The translations under genes were made by a program, and so were the position numbers. 64,000 bases of DNA from Armatimonadota bacterium (GTDB taxonomy: Bacteria; Armatimonadota; Fimbriimonadia; Fimbriimonadales; ATM1): the NCBI GenBank assembly GCA_021324165.1, contig JAJPJR010000068.1, positions 1-64,000 on the forward strand, given 5' to 3'. Positions 8,418 to 16,741 of the stretch are shown here, piece after piece. The notes beneath the pieces are model-generated. The model did not search any database. It was given only the letters and a program-made list of their open reading frames with translations, and was not told the DNA's origin. Positions within the stretch are counted from its first letter, which is position 1. Each line of letters starts with the position of its first letter.

Positions 8418-9092
8418 GTGCGCCGGTTGGCATTCACGCTGATAGAACTGCTGGTGGTGATCGCGATTATCGCCATCGTGGCCGCGATTCTGTTCCCGGT
8501 TGTGATGCGCGCCAAAGGCTCGGCCAAACAGTCGCAATGTTTGAGCAACCTGAAGCAGATCGGCGAAGCGATCGGGCTTTATATGGCCGACAGCGATGAC
8601 AAATGGCCGCGGGGCGTTGATCCCGCAGACAAATACACGCCGGAAATCTGGGACGCGTTTCCTGATTTTCAAAAGCAGATTCCCGATATTCCCCTGATGC
8701 ACGATCTGCTGATCGGTTACTGCCCTTCCAAAAAAGTTTGGCAATGCCCTGCCGACAAAGGGCAGCTGATTGACGATATTTCGTTTCATCTGCTTGACAC
8801 TCGGCCAAGCAGTTACGAAAAATACGGCACCAGCTACTACTATCGCACCGAACTCACGGTTCGAAGCTTAACCGGCACCAGCCTGCGCGACATTGCGAGT
8901 GTGAATGTTTACTTCGACGGCTCGGGAGCATGGCACACGAACGGCCAGCTGCTGTACCCGACCGATGATTTCGATCAGGTTGAACAAAAACTTCGAGGCT
9001 ATCGCTACAACGTTTTGTTCGGCGACTTGCACGCAAAAAACGTAACGCGCGCAGATTATATGGCCGCCTGGAGCGAGCCCGTTGATCATTAG
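8418..9092 (+). CDS. type II secretion/type IV pilus pseudopilin (prepilin N-methylation domain)
   Basis: 224 residues beginning [20 protein letters not shown], a class III signal: a short basic leader, then FTLIELL with Glu at +5 and a hydrophobic helix. The body has the layout of the H-x9-DG pseudopilins common in Planctomycetes and Armatimonadota: [18 protein letters not shown], a CPSKK...CPADKG cysteine pair, and a late [12 protein letters not shown] in place of the DG motif. The start codon is GTG. Its 3' end overlaps the amidohydrolase start by 11 bases. Processing would need a prepilin peptidase encoded outside this window. Confidence 0.9.
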   Translation: MRRLAFTLIELLVVIAIIAIVAAILFPVVMRAKGSAKQSQCLSNLKQIGEAIGLYMADSDDKWPRGVDPADKYTPEIWDAFPDFQKQIPDIPLMHDLLIGYCPSKKVWQCPADKGQLIDDISFHLLDTRPSSYEKYGTSYYYRTELTVRSLTGTSLRDIASVNVYFDGSGAWHTNGQLLYPTDDFDQVEQKLRGYRYNVLFGDLHAKNVTRADYMAAWSEPVDH

Positions 9093-10245
9093 GCCCGATG
9101 CGGTTGTGCTCCCCGGCGGCAAAATGCAGTCCGGACTTGAAATCTGCATCGAAGATTCCCGCATCGCCGAAATCAGACCGTGGCGTTCCGCCGAGCGAAA
9201 CGAAATCGGACTGCTTTTGACTCCGGCGTTCGTGAATGCGCACTCTCACTTTGAGTATTACGATCTTATGGGCCGCATTCCCGATCTGGATTATTGGAGG
9301 TGGATTCGTGAACTCACGCGAATCAAGCCTTCGCGTGAAATGGAAACTGTGCAGCAAGGCGCGCTCGACTGTGCGTTTGCGAACGCAGCCACAGGCATCG
9401 CCGCAGTCGGCGAATGGAGCGATTGGCCGGTGAGCGCCGTCGCCATGACCGCCGCCCGTCTCGATGGACGGATATTTCAAGAGATCATCACGCTCAACGA
9501 ATCAGACAGTGAAGAGGAGAAAGTTGCAGCGTGCGTAGTGAAAGCGATGCAGGCATCCCGCACCACAAATCTGCCCGTTCACCCTACTCCGCACGCAACC
9601 TACACAACGTCCTTTTCGGTTCTGCAGGAAAGCGGATGCTCGTCGCAGCCGCAATCCATTCACGCGTGTGAAACCGAGCACGAGAACCAGTTTTTTTTGC
9701 ACGGAGAAGGAGTGATCGCCGACCTCTATCATGAGATGGGAATCGAGTTCGAACTTCTGGGAGTCAGAGCGTTGGAGTTTCTGGACTTGGCTGGAGTCGT
9801 GCGCAAAGGCACGCAGTTGGTGCATTGCTGCGCGGTAGATGCCGATGACATCGAGATCATCGCGACGCGCGGCGCGGCTGTCGCGCACTGTCCGCGTTCG
9901 AATCGCGCGCTGGGCTGTCCGCCCGCGCCGATCGCACAGATGATCCGCGCCGGCATTACGGTCGGTTTGGGAACGGACAGCGCAGCGAGTTCCGGCGCGG
10001 TGGATATGTTTGCCGAAATGCGCGCGGCATTGGCAACTTCGGCACTGGTTGATGACCCGCTGTCTGCCGAGGATGTTTGGATGATGGCGACCGAAGATGC
10101 CGCTGCTTCGATTTTTCTGGATCGGGAATGGCGCATCGAGGTGGGCGAATCGCCCGATCTTCTGCTGCTGCGCCACCACGGCGGATTGGGTGAACAGATC
10201 GCCCGCGGCTCGCCGAACGACGTCGTGGACCTGATCCGTTTGTAA
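9082..10245 (+). CDS. amidohydrolase of the ATZ/TRZ-SAH deaminase family (possible aminofutalosine deaminase)
   Basis: 387 residues with the metal-dependent deaminase pattern: NAHSHFE (HxH), a middle [29 protein letters not shown] and the late [11 protein letters not shown] carrying the metal Asp. The start is a TTG at 9082 inside the pilin 3' end. Relatives deaminate guanine, S-adenosylhomocysteine, methylthioadenosine or aminodeoxyfutalosine. Because mqnC is in the same window (23432-24508), an aminodeoxyfutalosine deaminase role (MqnX) in menaquinone synthesis is reasonable, but it is inference. Confidence 0.75.
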   Translation: MIIRPDAVVLPGGKMQSGLEICIEDSRIAEIRPWRSAERNEIGLLLTPAFVNAHSHFEYYDLMGRIPDLDYWRWIRELTRIKPSREMETVQQGALDCAFANAATGIAAVGEWSDWPVSAVAMTAARLDGRIFQEIITLNESDSEEEKVAACVVKAMQASRTTNLPVHPTPHATYTTSFSVLQESGCSSQPQSIHACETEHENQFFLHGEGVIADLYHEMGIEFELLGVRALEFLDLAGVVRKGTQLVHCCAVDADDIEIIATRGAAVAHCPRSNRALGCPPAPIAQMIRAGITVGLGTDSAASSGAVDMFAEMRAALATSALVDDPLSAEDVWMMATEDAAASIFLDREWRIEVGESPDLLLLRHHGGLGEQIARGSPNDVVDLIRL

Positions 10246-10318
10246 GCGGGCTTCGCTTCCCCCCGTTCGAGGATGAGGCTGAAAAACTTGAGCGAGATGG
10301 CGCGGCAATCGAAAAGAG

Positions 10319-10324
10319 TAACCT
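10319..10324 (+). promoter_or_regulatory. candidate -10 box (TAACCT) upstream of the gene at 10332
   Basis: GAGTAACCT ends seven bases before the GTG at 10332, at the spacing seen at several other first genes here. No Shine-Dalgarno site is visible. Confidence 0.35.
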
Positions 10325-10331
10325 TCGCTGC

Positions 10332-11054
10332 GTGTCTGAATCGGTGATCGTTTCGCTCGTCGGCCTTGCGGGATCGGTTTTGCTTGCGATCGTCGCGCTT
10401 CTCAGCCTATCCACTTCTCGGCAGCTGTTGCAGTTGGTGAGCAGGCAGCTCGAGATCGCAGAAAACCAGGCCGAAATGAAACTGATCCGCAACGCGTTCA
10501 TCGAAATGTCGCAGTTTATGCAGATCTTTGTTGATAAGCCGCATCTGCGTCCATATTTTTATGACTGCGCCGAGACCCCAACCGGAGATGAACGGTTGGA
10601 TAACGAGGTGGCATCACTATCGGAATGGATTCTTACGAACTTCGCAACCGCCATCAGCCAAGCCGTTATGGTTCCTGAATATCCGATCGGTGCGCTCAAA
10701 GAGACGATTCAGTTTCACCTTCGCAACAGCCCCCAAATGCAGCGGCACTTGGAAGAAAGGTTTGAGAGTTTCCCGGTAACGGGACTCACGCTGCTCCGCT
10801 GGAGGTCGAATTCGAAGGCCGATCTTCTTGCGCGCCTTGATCGGCTTTTGGATGCCGCCCAAGCCAAGGGACGGAGCGACGAGGCCGCCCGCATCCGAAG
10901 TCTCAAACTTCTGGTGGAGGCGTCTCCCGAAGATGCCGATCTGATTTACACGGCGCAAGGTTTGGCCGCCTCGAGGGCCGGGGCGATCAGCCCGCGGGAT
11001 AACGGCGCGGTAAAATCAGCCAAGGCAGCTAACCACAACAGCCGCCGTCGTTAG
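10332..11054 (+). CDS. hypothetical protein with one N-terminal membrane helix
   Basis: I do not recognise the family. The 240 residues start with a membrane helix (about 5-26, VSLVGLAGSVLLAIVALLSL). An amphipathic, coiled-coil-prone stretch (about 28-50) and a soluble helical domain follow (about 50-210; FVDKPHLRPYFYD, LSEWILTNFATA). This resembles bacterial DUF-type proteins with a small N-terminal anchor and a cytoplasmic helical domain. The tail (210-240) is basic and disordered. GTG start. It is followed by nuoB after nine bases, but a shared function is not evident. Confidence 0.65.
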   Translation: MSESVIVSLVGLAGSVLLAIVALLSLSTSRQLLQLVSRQLEIAENQAEMKLIRNAFIEMSQFMQIFVDKPHLRPYFYDCAETPTGDERLDNEVASLSEWILTNFATAISQAVMVPEYPIGALKETIQFHLRNSPQMQRHLEERFESFPVTGLTLLRWRSNSKADLLARLDRLLDAAQAKGRSDEAARIRSLKLLVEASPEDADLIYTAQGLAASRAGAISPRDNGAVKSAKAANHNSRRR

Positions 11055-11063
11055 GAATCCTAA

Positions 11064-11627
11064 ATGCCAAAGCAGGTTCACAAAATCGTTCTGCACGACA
11101 GCGCCACTCCGCCCATCGGCGGAATCGAGAAAGGCGGAAACGTGGTGCTGGCTTCGCTCGACATTTTGCTCAACCAAGCCAGAGCGAACGCGTTGTGGCC
11201 GCTGACGTTCGGATTGGCGTGCTGCGCGATCGAAATGATGAGCACGGTTGCAAGCCGGTTCGACATCGCCAGATTCGGAAGCGAGGCGTTCCGGGCAACA
11301 CCCAGACAGGCCGACGTGATGATCGTCGCGGGGCGGGTGAGCAAAAAGATGGCGCCCGTGCTCAGGCAGATTTATGACCAGATGCCCGAACCGAAATGGG
11401 TGATCAGCATGGGCGCGTGTGCGTCTTCCGGCGGCGTTTACAACAATTACGCCATCGTGCAGGGCGTTGATCAGGTGGTTCCGGTTGATGTGTACGTTCC
11501 CGGATGTCCTCCTTCGCCCGACGCTCTGCTTTATGGGCTCCTGAAATTAAGAGAAAAGGTGCTCGCAACTCGCGGCAACAAAATCATCGAACTGAAGCCC
11601 CGCGAACTGGAACAGGTGAAAGTGTAA
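11064..11627 (+). CDS. nuoB: NADH-quinone oxidoreductase subunit B
   Basis: NuoB carries the N2 [4Fe-4S] cluster of complex I. The 187 residues contain the full ligand set: GLACCAIEM (tandem Cys 53/54), [10 protein letters not shown] (Cys 119) and [11 protein letters not shown] (Cys 148). The protein should be functional. nuoI follows with a 1-base TAATG overlap. The other nuo genes are not next to it, which is unusual because nuoA-N are normally together. A TAAAAT sequence at 11011-11016, in the end of the preceding gene, could be its promoter. Confidence 0.95.
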   Translation: MPKQVHKIVLHDSATPPIGGIEKGGNVVLASLDILLNQARANALWPLTFGLACCAIEMMSTVASRFDIARFGSEAFRATPRQADVMIVAGRVSKKMAPVLRQIYDQMPEPKWVISMGACASSGGVYNNYAIVQGVDQVVPVDVYVPGCPPSPDALLYGLLKLREKVLATRGNKIIELKPRELEQVKV

Positions 11628-12082
11628 TGATCGGCGAGATCGCCCGCGACGTCGTCCGCCCGATTCTCACCGGGCTGAAACTCACGGCCAAGCGGCTGCG
11701 CCGCTCAAAAATCACGGTGGGATATCCCGAAGTCAAGCGCGAACTGCCGCCCCGCACACGCTGGCGGCATGTGCTCGCGCGGTATGAAAACGGTTTGGAA
11801 AAGTGCATCGGTTGCTCGCTGTGCGCCGGCGCGTGCCCGGCCAAGTGCATCTATGTGGAGTCGGCTGAAAACACCGACGAGGCGAGGTTCTCTCCCGGCG
11901 AGCGTTATGCCGTTCGGTACGAAATCAACATGCTCCGGTGCATCTTTTGCGGCTACTGTCAGGAGGCCTGCCCCACGGGAGCGATCGTGCTTCGAAAAGA
12001 TTTCGAACTGGCCGATTACGACCGCCCCGATTTCATCTACACGAAAGAGATGCTGCTGGAACCTCTGCCGATTCGGCAGTGA
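11627..12082 (+). CDS. nuoI: NADH-quinone oxidoreductase subunit I (2x[4Fe-4S] ferredoxin domain)
   Basis: 151 residues with two classical ferredoxin motifs: [15 protein letters not shown] and [15 protein letters not shown], which bind clusters N6a and N6b. The ATG at 11627 sits in a TAATG overlap with nuoB; the longer open frame from 11504 lies inside nuoB and is not the gene. The N-terminal arm [20 protein letters not shown] is typical of NuoI. It pairs with NuoB in the connecting arm of complex I, so co-synthesis of the two makes sense even without the rest of the operon. Confidence 0.95.
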   Translation: MIGEIARDVVRPILTGLKLTAKRLRRSKITVGYPEVKRELPPRTRWRHVLARYENGLEKCIGCSLCAGACPAKCIYVESAENTDEARFSPGERYAVRYEINMLRCIFCGYCQEACPTGAIVLRKDFELADYDRPDFIYTKEMLLEPLPIRQ

Positions 12083-12101
12083 TGGCCGTCTAACCTGTCG
12101 G

Positions 12102-12107
12102 TATGAT
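12102..12107 (+). promoter_or_regulatory. candidate -10 box (TATGAT), leaderless lipoprotein gene
   Basis: CGGTATGAT ends seven bases before the ATG at 12115. Transcription would then begin at or next to that ATG. The nominal ATG at 12103 would lie inside the promoter, which argues for the 12115 start. Confidence 0.45.
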
Positions 12108-12114
12108 GTTCAGC

Positions 12115-12798
12115 ATGAGGTGGGCGGCCGCGGCAGTTGGACTGGTGCTCGCATGCGGCTGCGCCAAACTGCCGAACGGCGGCGGAGGCACCTCGTCGCG
12201 ACGAATCCATTTTGTGATCACCTTAGACGGGCCGGTGAACCCGAACTTCGTGTATATCGTGGCGATTCGGGACGCGAACGACGACACCGGAGGCGGCGGA
12301 GGGCCGATTCCGGTCATTCAGCAGCCGTGGGGGAACGGATTCGTCGCGGGCAAGGCGACCCACTTTGTCCGCTATGACGGCACCCAGCCGAGCGGCGGTT
12401 ATCTGCTCAACAAGTTCACCGATCTCGATCTCCTTTTGACTTGGATTCCGATCGGCGTGCCGTTCGATTTCGTAACGCCGAACCCCGGCGACAATCGTTT
12501 GGAATTCACCATAACCCTTTCGCAGCTTCGCCCATCCGATCCCAACGGGATTACATCCCTTCAGGTGAACATCTTGACGATGGACGTGGTGCCGAATGAC
12601 CCGCATTACAACGGCCCGAAGTATTGGGATGCGTTCGGCGATTCCACCGACTTCAATTCGATCAACGATTATCTGACGATCAACGTGCAGCAGGATCGCG
12701 TTTATCGCAATTCGGTGATTCAGAACGAACCCCGAGGCGATGTGAGCGATCCATCCCTCGACATCGTTGATTGGGAAATTGATATCACCTCGCCGTAA
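12115..12798 (+). CDS. putative lipoprotein of unknown function
   Basis: The start at 12115 gives MRWAAAAVGLVLACGC, a lipoprotein signal with lipobox VLAC. A Gly-rich linker and a roughly 200-residue beta-rich domain follow, with repeated asparagine/aspartate-rich turns (IRDANDDTGGGG, TPNPGDNRLEF, VPNDPHYNGPKYWDAFGDS). I do not recognise the family. It may be an envelope protein with an Ig-like or carbohydrate-binding fold. The glycosyltransferase gene starts directly at its stop codon (TAAATG), so the two are cotranscribed. Confidence 0.65.
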   Translation: MRWAAAAVGLVLACGCAKLPNGGGGTSSRRIHFVITLDGPVNPNFVYIVAIRDANDDTGGGGGPIPVIQQPWGNGFVAGKATHFVRYDGTQPSGGYLLNKFTDLDLLLTWIPIGVPFDFVTPNPGDNRLEFTITLSQLRPSDPNGITSLQVNILTMDVVPNDPHYNGPKYWDAFGDSTDFNSINDYLTINVQQDRVYRNSVIQNEPRGDVSDPSLDIVDWEIDITSP

Positions 12799-13707
12799 AT
12801 GCCGCGCGTCAGCGTTCTTCTTCCCAGTTACAATCACGAACGGTTTCTGCGCGAGTGCGTCGAATCCATCCTTTCTCAAACCTATCAAGATTTCGAAGTC
12901 ATTGCGATTGACGACGGGAGCCAAGACGGCTCGGTTGAGATTCTGCGCACGTATGGCGATCGGCTTAAAGTGTATGTGAATGAACCGAACCTCGGCACGT
13001 ATGCAACCCTGAATCGCGCCCTGAGCATGGCCGAGAGCGAATACTCCGCCGTGATGAACAGCGACGACGTGTGGAAGCCAGCCAAATTGATGAAGCAGGT
13101 AGAAGCGATGGATGCCGACCCAATGGCAGCGATTTGTCATACTTTCGGGCAGTTTATAGATCAAAACGGGGCGCCGCTGACCGGCAGGCCGATGGGGTTC
13201 GAGTTCCCCAGAACCCCCGCGGGCCGCGCTCTTCCCCGCTTTCTGCTTTCAAACTGCGCAATTGCGAGTTCCATTCTTATGCGCACCTCGATCGCAAAAT
13301 CAATAGGAGGGTTCGATGAAACGTTTCGCACTTTGGGCGATTGGGACATGTGGCTTCGCATGCTCGAAAACGGAACGCTCGCATTTGTTGATGAACCGTT
13401 GACTTTGTACCGCGTTCACAGGGCGAACACGATTTACGCGACCGACATCGCGCGCCAAGAGGAGATTCGCATTCGAGAAGGGATCTCCGAGCGTGCTCCC
13501 GAACTTTTGAAGCATCCGGGCTCGATGCGCGAGGCGCTCGCTCATAACAGCGCATGCTTGGGATCACTTTATTCGATCACGGGAAGGCCGCGCGATGCAA
13601 GAAAACAATTTATCGAATCGCTGCGGCTGAATCCGAAAAGAATGAAGTCGGTGATCCGCTTTTTTATGACGTTCCTGCCGCTTGCCGTTAGAAAAAAGAC
13701 GCTGTGA
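12799..13707 (+). CDS. family 2 glycosyltransferase (GT-A)
   Basis: 302 residues starting with the GT2 fold: VSVLLPSYNHERFL, then VIAIDDGSQDGS (Asp 38/39 for the nucleotide-sugar), NLGTYATLNRAL, and the NSDD metal motif at about 87-90. The acceptor-side GGFDETFRTLGDWDMWLRM has the ED/GDWD element of many GT2 enzymes. There is no membrane segment, so it is cytosolic or peripheral. It likely adds a sugar to a cell-surface glycan. Its stop abuts the stop of the convergent LolA-like gene. Confidence 0.9.
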   Translation: MPRVSVLLPSYNHERFLRECVESILSQTYQDFEVIAIDDGSQDGSVEILRTYGDRLKVYVNEPNLGTYATLNRALSMAESEYSAVMNSDDVWKPAKLMKQVEAMDADPMAAICHTFGQFIDQNGAPLTGRPMGFEFPRTPAGRALPRFLLSNCAIASSILMRTSIAKSIGGFDETFRTLGDWDMWLRMLENGTLAFVDEPLTLYRVHRANTIYATDIARQEEIRIREGISERAPELLKHPGSMREALAHNSACLGSLYSITGRPRDARKQFIESLRLNPKRMKSVIRFFMTFLPLAVRKKTL

Positions 13708-14430
13708 TCAGCCGCCGCGCGATGGCATGTCCATCGCGGGCTTTGCGCCTTGGGGAATGCTGAACGTGTACGGCTGAGGGAGCGGGCCGGGCTGGTAGTC
13801 AACGCTCACATCCATCTGCACCACGCGCAAACCGACTTTTGGAATATCGAGCCGTTCGTCAATGCTCATGGTGTTCAGCCGCCCATTGCCGGTATCAATC
13901 ATAAACGTTGCCAAAGTTCCGCGCCAGTTGTTGCCGCCTGCCGTCAGCTGCTGCATATCGAGTTCTCCCGTTACGGCATCATAGGTGCACGTGGGCTTTG
14001 CCATCCACCTGATGCCGACCGCGAACAGCCGAACGAACCGTTGGTTTTCGTTCCGCGTCCACGCCGAAACGATTCCGAATGCGGTTTTCAGGTCGGCAGG
14101 CTGAGACAGATAAGCGAACTCGTTGCGAGCGGGGTCGTATCGCCAAACTTTCTTGGCATCTCCCACGCAGGTGAGCGCGAGGGAGCCGTCAATGAACGAA
14201 TCAAACTTGAACGTGTTCAACCCCACGTCGAGCGCCGATCGGTAAGCGACCGGCGATCTGCCCCCTTCGGTGATCGAGGCCTGCATATCGGCGGTGAACC
14301 GGCCCGTGAGAACCGACTTGTTGCACGCATCGCGGAGGAGGGTGTAAGCCTGGTCGGCGGTGATCGGCTGAGGGGCCGCCGCGAGGGCGCTGGCGGAAAA
14401 ACCTAAGATGGTCAGGACAAAAATGCGCAC
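13708..14430 (-). CDS. LolA-like periplasmic/outer-membrane lipoprotein carrier-type protein
   Basis: 240 residues with signal peptide MRIFVLTILGFSASALAAAP and an antiparallel beta body (SLALTCVGDAKKVWRYDPAR, FAYLSQPADLKTAFGIV, RVVQMDVSVDYQPGPLPQPY). This matches the LolA/LolB or DUF2092 beta-barrel superfamily. A GTG start at 14430 is preceded by GTCTAATAACCC with no Shine-Dalgarno site. No LolCDE genes are in view, so the exact role (lipoprotein carriage or general hydrophobic-ligand binding) is open. The fold supports an envelope with an outer membrane. Confidence 0.65.
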   Translation of the reverse strand: MRIFVLTILGFSASALAAAPQPITADQAYTLLRDACNKSVLTGRFTADMQASITEGGRSPVAYRSALDVGLNTFKFDSFIDGSLALTCVGDAKKVWRYDPARNEFAYLSQPADLKTAFGIVSAWTRNENQRFVRLFAVGIRWMAKPTCTYDAVTGELDMQQLTAGGNNWRGTLATFMIDTGNGRLNTMSIDERLDIPKVGLRVVQMDVSVDYQPGPLPQPYTFSIPQGAKPAMDMPSRGG

Positions 14431-14559
14431 GGGTTATTAGACTGCCTATCCTGCACGAATTGTTTCGGTTGAATTCTGGTCGGGCTGAAGGATCGAAGAG
14501 GTTGGCGTCTCAGCCGAGAATGTTAGCCACCGGACGGCGGCCGGAACCGCCCCGCCGGG

Positions 14560-14565
14560 TATAAT
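14560..14565 (+). promoter_or_regulatory. -10 box TATAAT of the 2-oxoacid dehydrogenase operon
   Basis: A perfect TATAAT lies in the largest intergenic gap of the window. No clear -35 is present at the usual spacing. The predicted start of RNA is near 14572, at the first base of a stable hairpin. The region 14431-14559 otherwise holds only the divergent upstream region of the LolA-like gene. Confidence 0.65.
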
Positions 14566-14571
14566 TTTCGC

Positions 14572-14590
14572 CCCCCGCAAGGTGCGGGGG
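14572..14590 (+). other. 5'-terminal mRNA hairpin before the E1alpha gene
   Basis: CCCCCGCA (14572-14579) pairs with TGCGGGGG (14583-14590) around a 3-base AGG loop. It begins where transcription is expected to start and ends just before AGGAG (14594-14598). There is no U-tract after it, so it is not a terminator. It may protect the 5' end or modulate ribosome access. Confidence 0.55.
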
Positions 14591-14603
14591 CTCAGGAGCC
14601 TCA

Positions 14604-15740
14604 TTGAAGACGGAACGATCTGCCACCGCCTCCCATGCGGAAAAAGAGTCAGGTGAACCTCACCAAACCCGGCCGAGAGACCTTTTGCAAAACGCCGATC
14701 TGCTGGAACTTTTGGATCAACTGTATTTGGCTCGGTATTTCGACGTCAGGCTGATCAAGGAAAAACGCCGCGGCCGGCTTCGGGGAACGCTTTACTCTTC
14801 TCATAACCAAGAGGCGATTTTGGTAGGAACGTTGTTCGGATTAAGGCCGGACGACTGGATCTCGCCCGTGCATCGCGACATGCCCGCGTTCTTTTTGAAG
14901 GACATTCGCGCCGGATGGGACAACCCTTCGCGCATGGGGATGTCAATCGGCGAGGTTTGTGCGCAGGTTTGGGGAAAGGCCACCGCTCCCGGCAGAGCAA
15001 GGGACAACTGGTCGCACATCGGCGACAGCAGCAAAGGGATCATCTGCAGCACTTCGATGCTCGCCGGAACGATTCCGGTGGCGGCAGGAATCGCTTACGA
15101 TTTCAAACTGCGCAATCAAGATTCGGTGGTTTTGACCTATAACGGAGAAGGCTCCACCGCGCAGGGGGTGTTTCACGAGGCGATCAACTTCGCGGCCATT
15201 CACAAACTGCCGGTGATCACGATCGTCGAGAACAACCAGTGGGCGTATGGCACGCCGGTAGAACTGGAATGTCCAACCAAAGATGTGGCGGATCGAGCGA
15301 AAGGCTACGACATTCCTGGACTCATCGCCGACGGGCAAGACGTGCTCGATGTGTACGATAACACGATGTGGGCGGTCGAGCGGGCGCGCGCCGGAAAAGG
15401 ACCCTCGATCATCGAATGCAAAACGTTTAGAGCCTATGGGCACGGAGACCACGACGACGACCGCGCGGCAAAATACCGGCCCGAAGATGAAGTGGGCGAG
15501 GGCCGCAGGCGCGATCCGCTCGCTGTGTTCAAACAGGAACTGGTGAAGCGCGGCGTTCTGTCGCAGGACGACGCCTCGAAATACTCTCCCGAGTTCAAGA
15601 ACGCGGCCGAAACGACCGACGAAGACTTTCCGGCGCGCGTGGTGGAGTACATGAAGCAGGGCGTGGAGTTTGCGATCAGTTCGCCGCTTCCCGATGCGAG
15701 CGAAGGCACGATGTGGGTGTTCGCGGAGGAGAACCGTTGA
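14604..15740 (+). CDS. 2-oxoacid dehydrogenase E1 component, alpha subunit
   Basis: 378 residues with the thiamine diphosphate fold of E1alpha: SSHNQEA, RDMPAFF, HIGDSSKGIICSTSMLAGTIPVA, the ThDP motif NGEGSTAQ...NN (about 180-211) and FRAYGHGDHDDD. The TTG at 14604 is chosen because AGGAG precedes it by five bases. With E1beta and E2 downstream it decarboxylates a 2-oxoacid and transfers the acyl group to the lipoyl domain. Pyruvate or branched-chain 2-oxoacids are both possible; separate alpha and beta chains are found for both. Confidence 0.9.
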   Translation: MKTERSATASHAEKESGEPHQTRPRDLLQNADLLELLDQLYLARYFDVRLIKEKRRGRLRGTLYSSHNQEAILVGTLFGLRPDDWISPVHRDMPAFFLKDIRAGWDNPSRMGMSIGEVCAQVWGKATAPGRARDNWSHIGDSSKGIICSTSMLAGTIPVAAGIAYDFKLRNQDSVVLTYNGEGSTAQGVFHEAINFAAIHKLPVITIVENNQWAYGTPVELECPTKDVADRAKGYDIPGLIADGQDVLDVYDNTMWAVERARAGKGPSIIECKTFRAYGHGDHDDDRAAKYRPEDEVGEGRRRDPLAVFKQELVKRGVLSQDDASKYSPEFKNAAETTDEDFPARVVEYMKQGVEFAISSPLPDASEGTMWVFAEENR

Positions 15741-16741
15741 CCGCTTCCGCAACTCAATCGCAGCCCGTGAATATGCTCACGGCGATTCGTCAGGCGATTG
15801 ACGAAGAGATGGAGCGCAACCCCGAAATGGTTTGCATCGGCGAAGATATCGGGTTGCTGGGCGGCGCGTTTGGAGCCACCGAAGGTTTGCAAGACGAATA
15901 CGGTTCGATGCGCGTTTTGGATGCGCCGATCAGCGAGGCGGGAATTGTGGGAGCGGCAATCGGTCTTGCGATGCGCGGGCGGCCAGTGATGGTCGAGATG
16001 CAGTTCATTGACTTTATTTCGTGCGGGTTCGACCAGATCGTGAACAACGCCGCCACGATGTTTTACCGCACCGGCGGAAAAGTGAATCTTCCGATGGTGA
16101 TCCGCGGGCCGAGCGGCGGCTATGGAGGCGGAGGTCCGTATCACAGCCAGCAGAACGAAGCGTGGTTTTTGCATTCGCCGGGACTGAAGGTGGTCTGCCC
16201 CAGCACTCCTTCGGATGCGTACGGCCTGATGAAAGCCGCGATTCGCGATCCGAACCCTGTGATTTTTTATGAAGTGAAAGAGCTGTATCGGAAACGGGAG
16301 ATCGAAGAGATCATTCCCGAAGGCCACACCGTTCCGTTGGGAAAGGCGAGCGTGAGGCGCGAAGGATCCGACTGCACAATCATCACTTATGGCAATCCCG
16401 TTTATTTCTGTTTGGAAGCCGCCGAGCGGCTTGCATCGGAAAACGTTCAGGCCGAAGTGATTGACCTTCGCTCGCTGCTCCCGCTCGATGAAGAAGCGGT
16501 CATCGGGTCAATCAAAAAAACCAACCGAGTTCTGGTGGTGAATGAAGCCAGCAGGACGTGCGGCTTCGCTGGAGAACTGATTGCCCGTGTTTGCGAAACA
16601 GCGTTCGAACATCTCGATGCGCCTCCGATGCGCGTAACGCGCGAAGACACTCCGGTTCCGTGGGTCAAACCGCTGGAACTCTCGGTGCTGCCCACGACCG
16701 ACAAAATCTATGATGCCGCCCTGCGGCTGGTGCGCTACTGA
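15737..16741 (+). CDS. 2-oxoacid dehydrogenase E1 component, beta subunit
   Basis: 334 residues from the TTG at 15737, which shares TTGA with the E1alpha stop and follows GGAGGAG. Family motifs are present: GEDIGLLGGAFGATEGL, DAPISEAGIVGAAIGLAMRG, GPSGGYGGGGPYHSQQNEAW, PSTPSDAYGLMKAAIR, EVIDLRSLLPLD and the late TREDTPVPWVKPLE. It completes the E1 alpha2beta2 tetramer. The open frame from 15713 is a longer reading that lacks support. Confidence 0.93.
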   Translation: MTASATQSQPVNMLTAIRQAIDEEMERNPEMVCIGEDIGLLGGAFGATEGLQDEYGSMRVLDAPISEAGIVGAAIGLAMRGRPVMVEMQFIDFISCGFDQIVNNAATMFYRTGGKVNLPMVIRGPSGGYGGGGPYHSQQNEAWFLHSPGLKVVCPSTPSDAYGLMKAAIRDPNPVIFYEVKELYRKREIEEIIPEGHTVPLGKASVRREGSDCTIITYGNPVYFCLEAAERLASENVQAEVIDLRSLLPLDEEAVIGSIKKTNRVLVVNEASRTCGFAGELIARVCETAFEHLDAPPMRVTREDTPVPWVKPLELSVLPTTDKIYDAALRLVRY

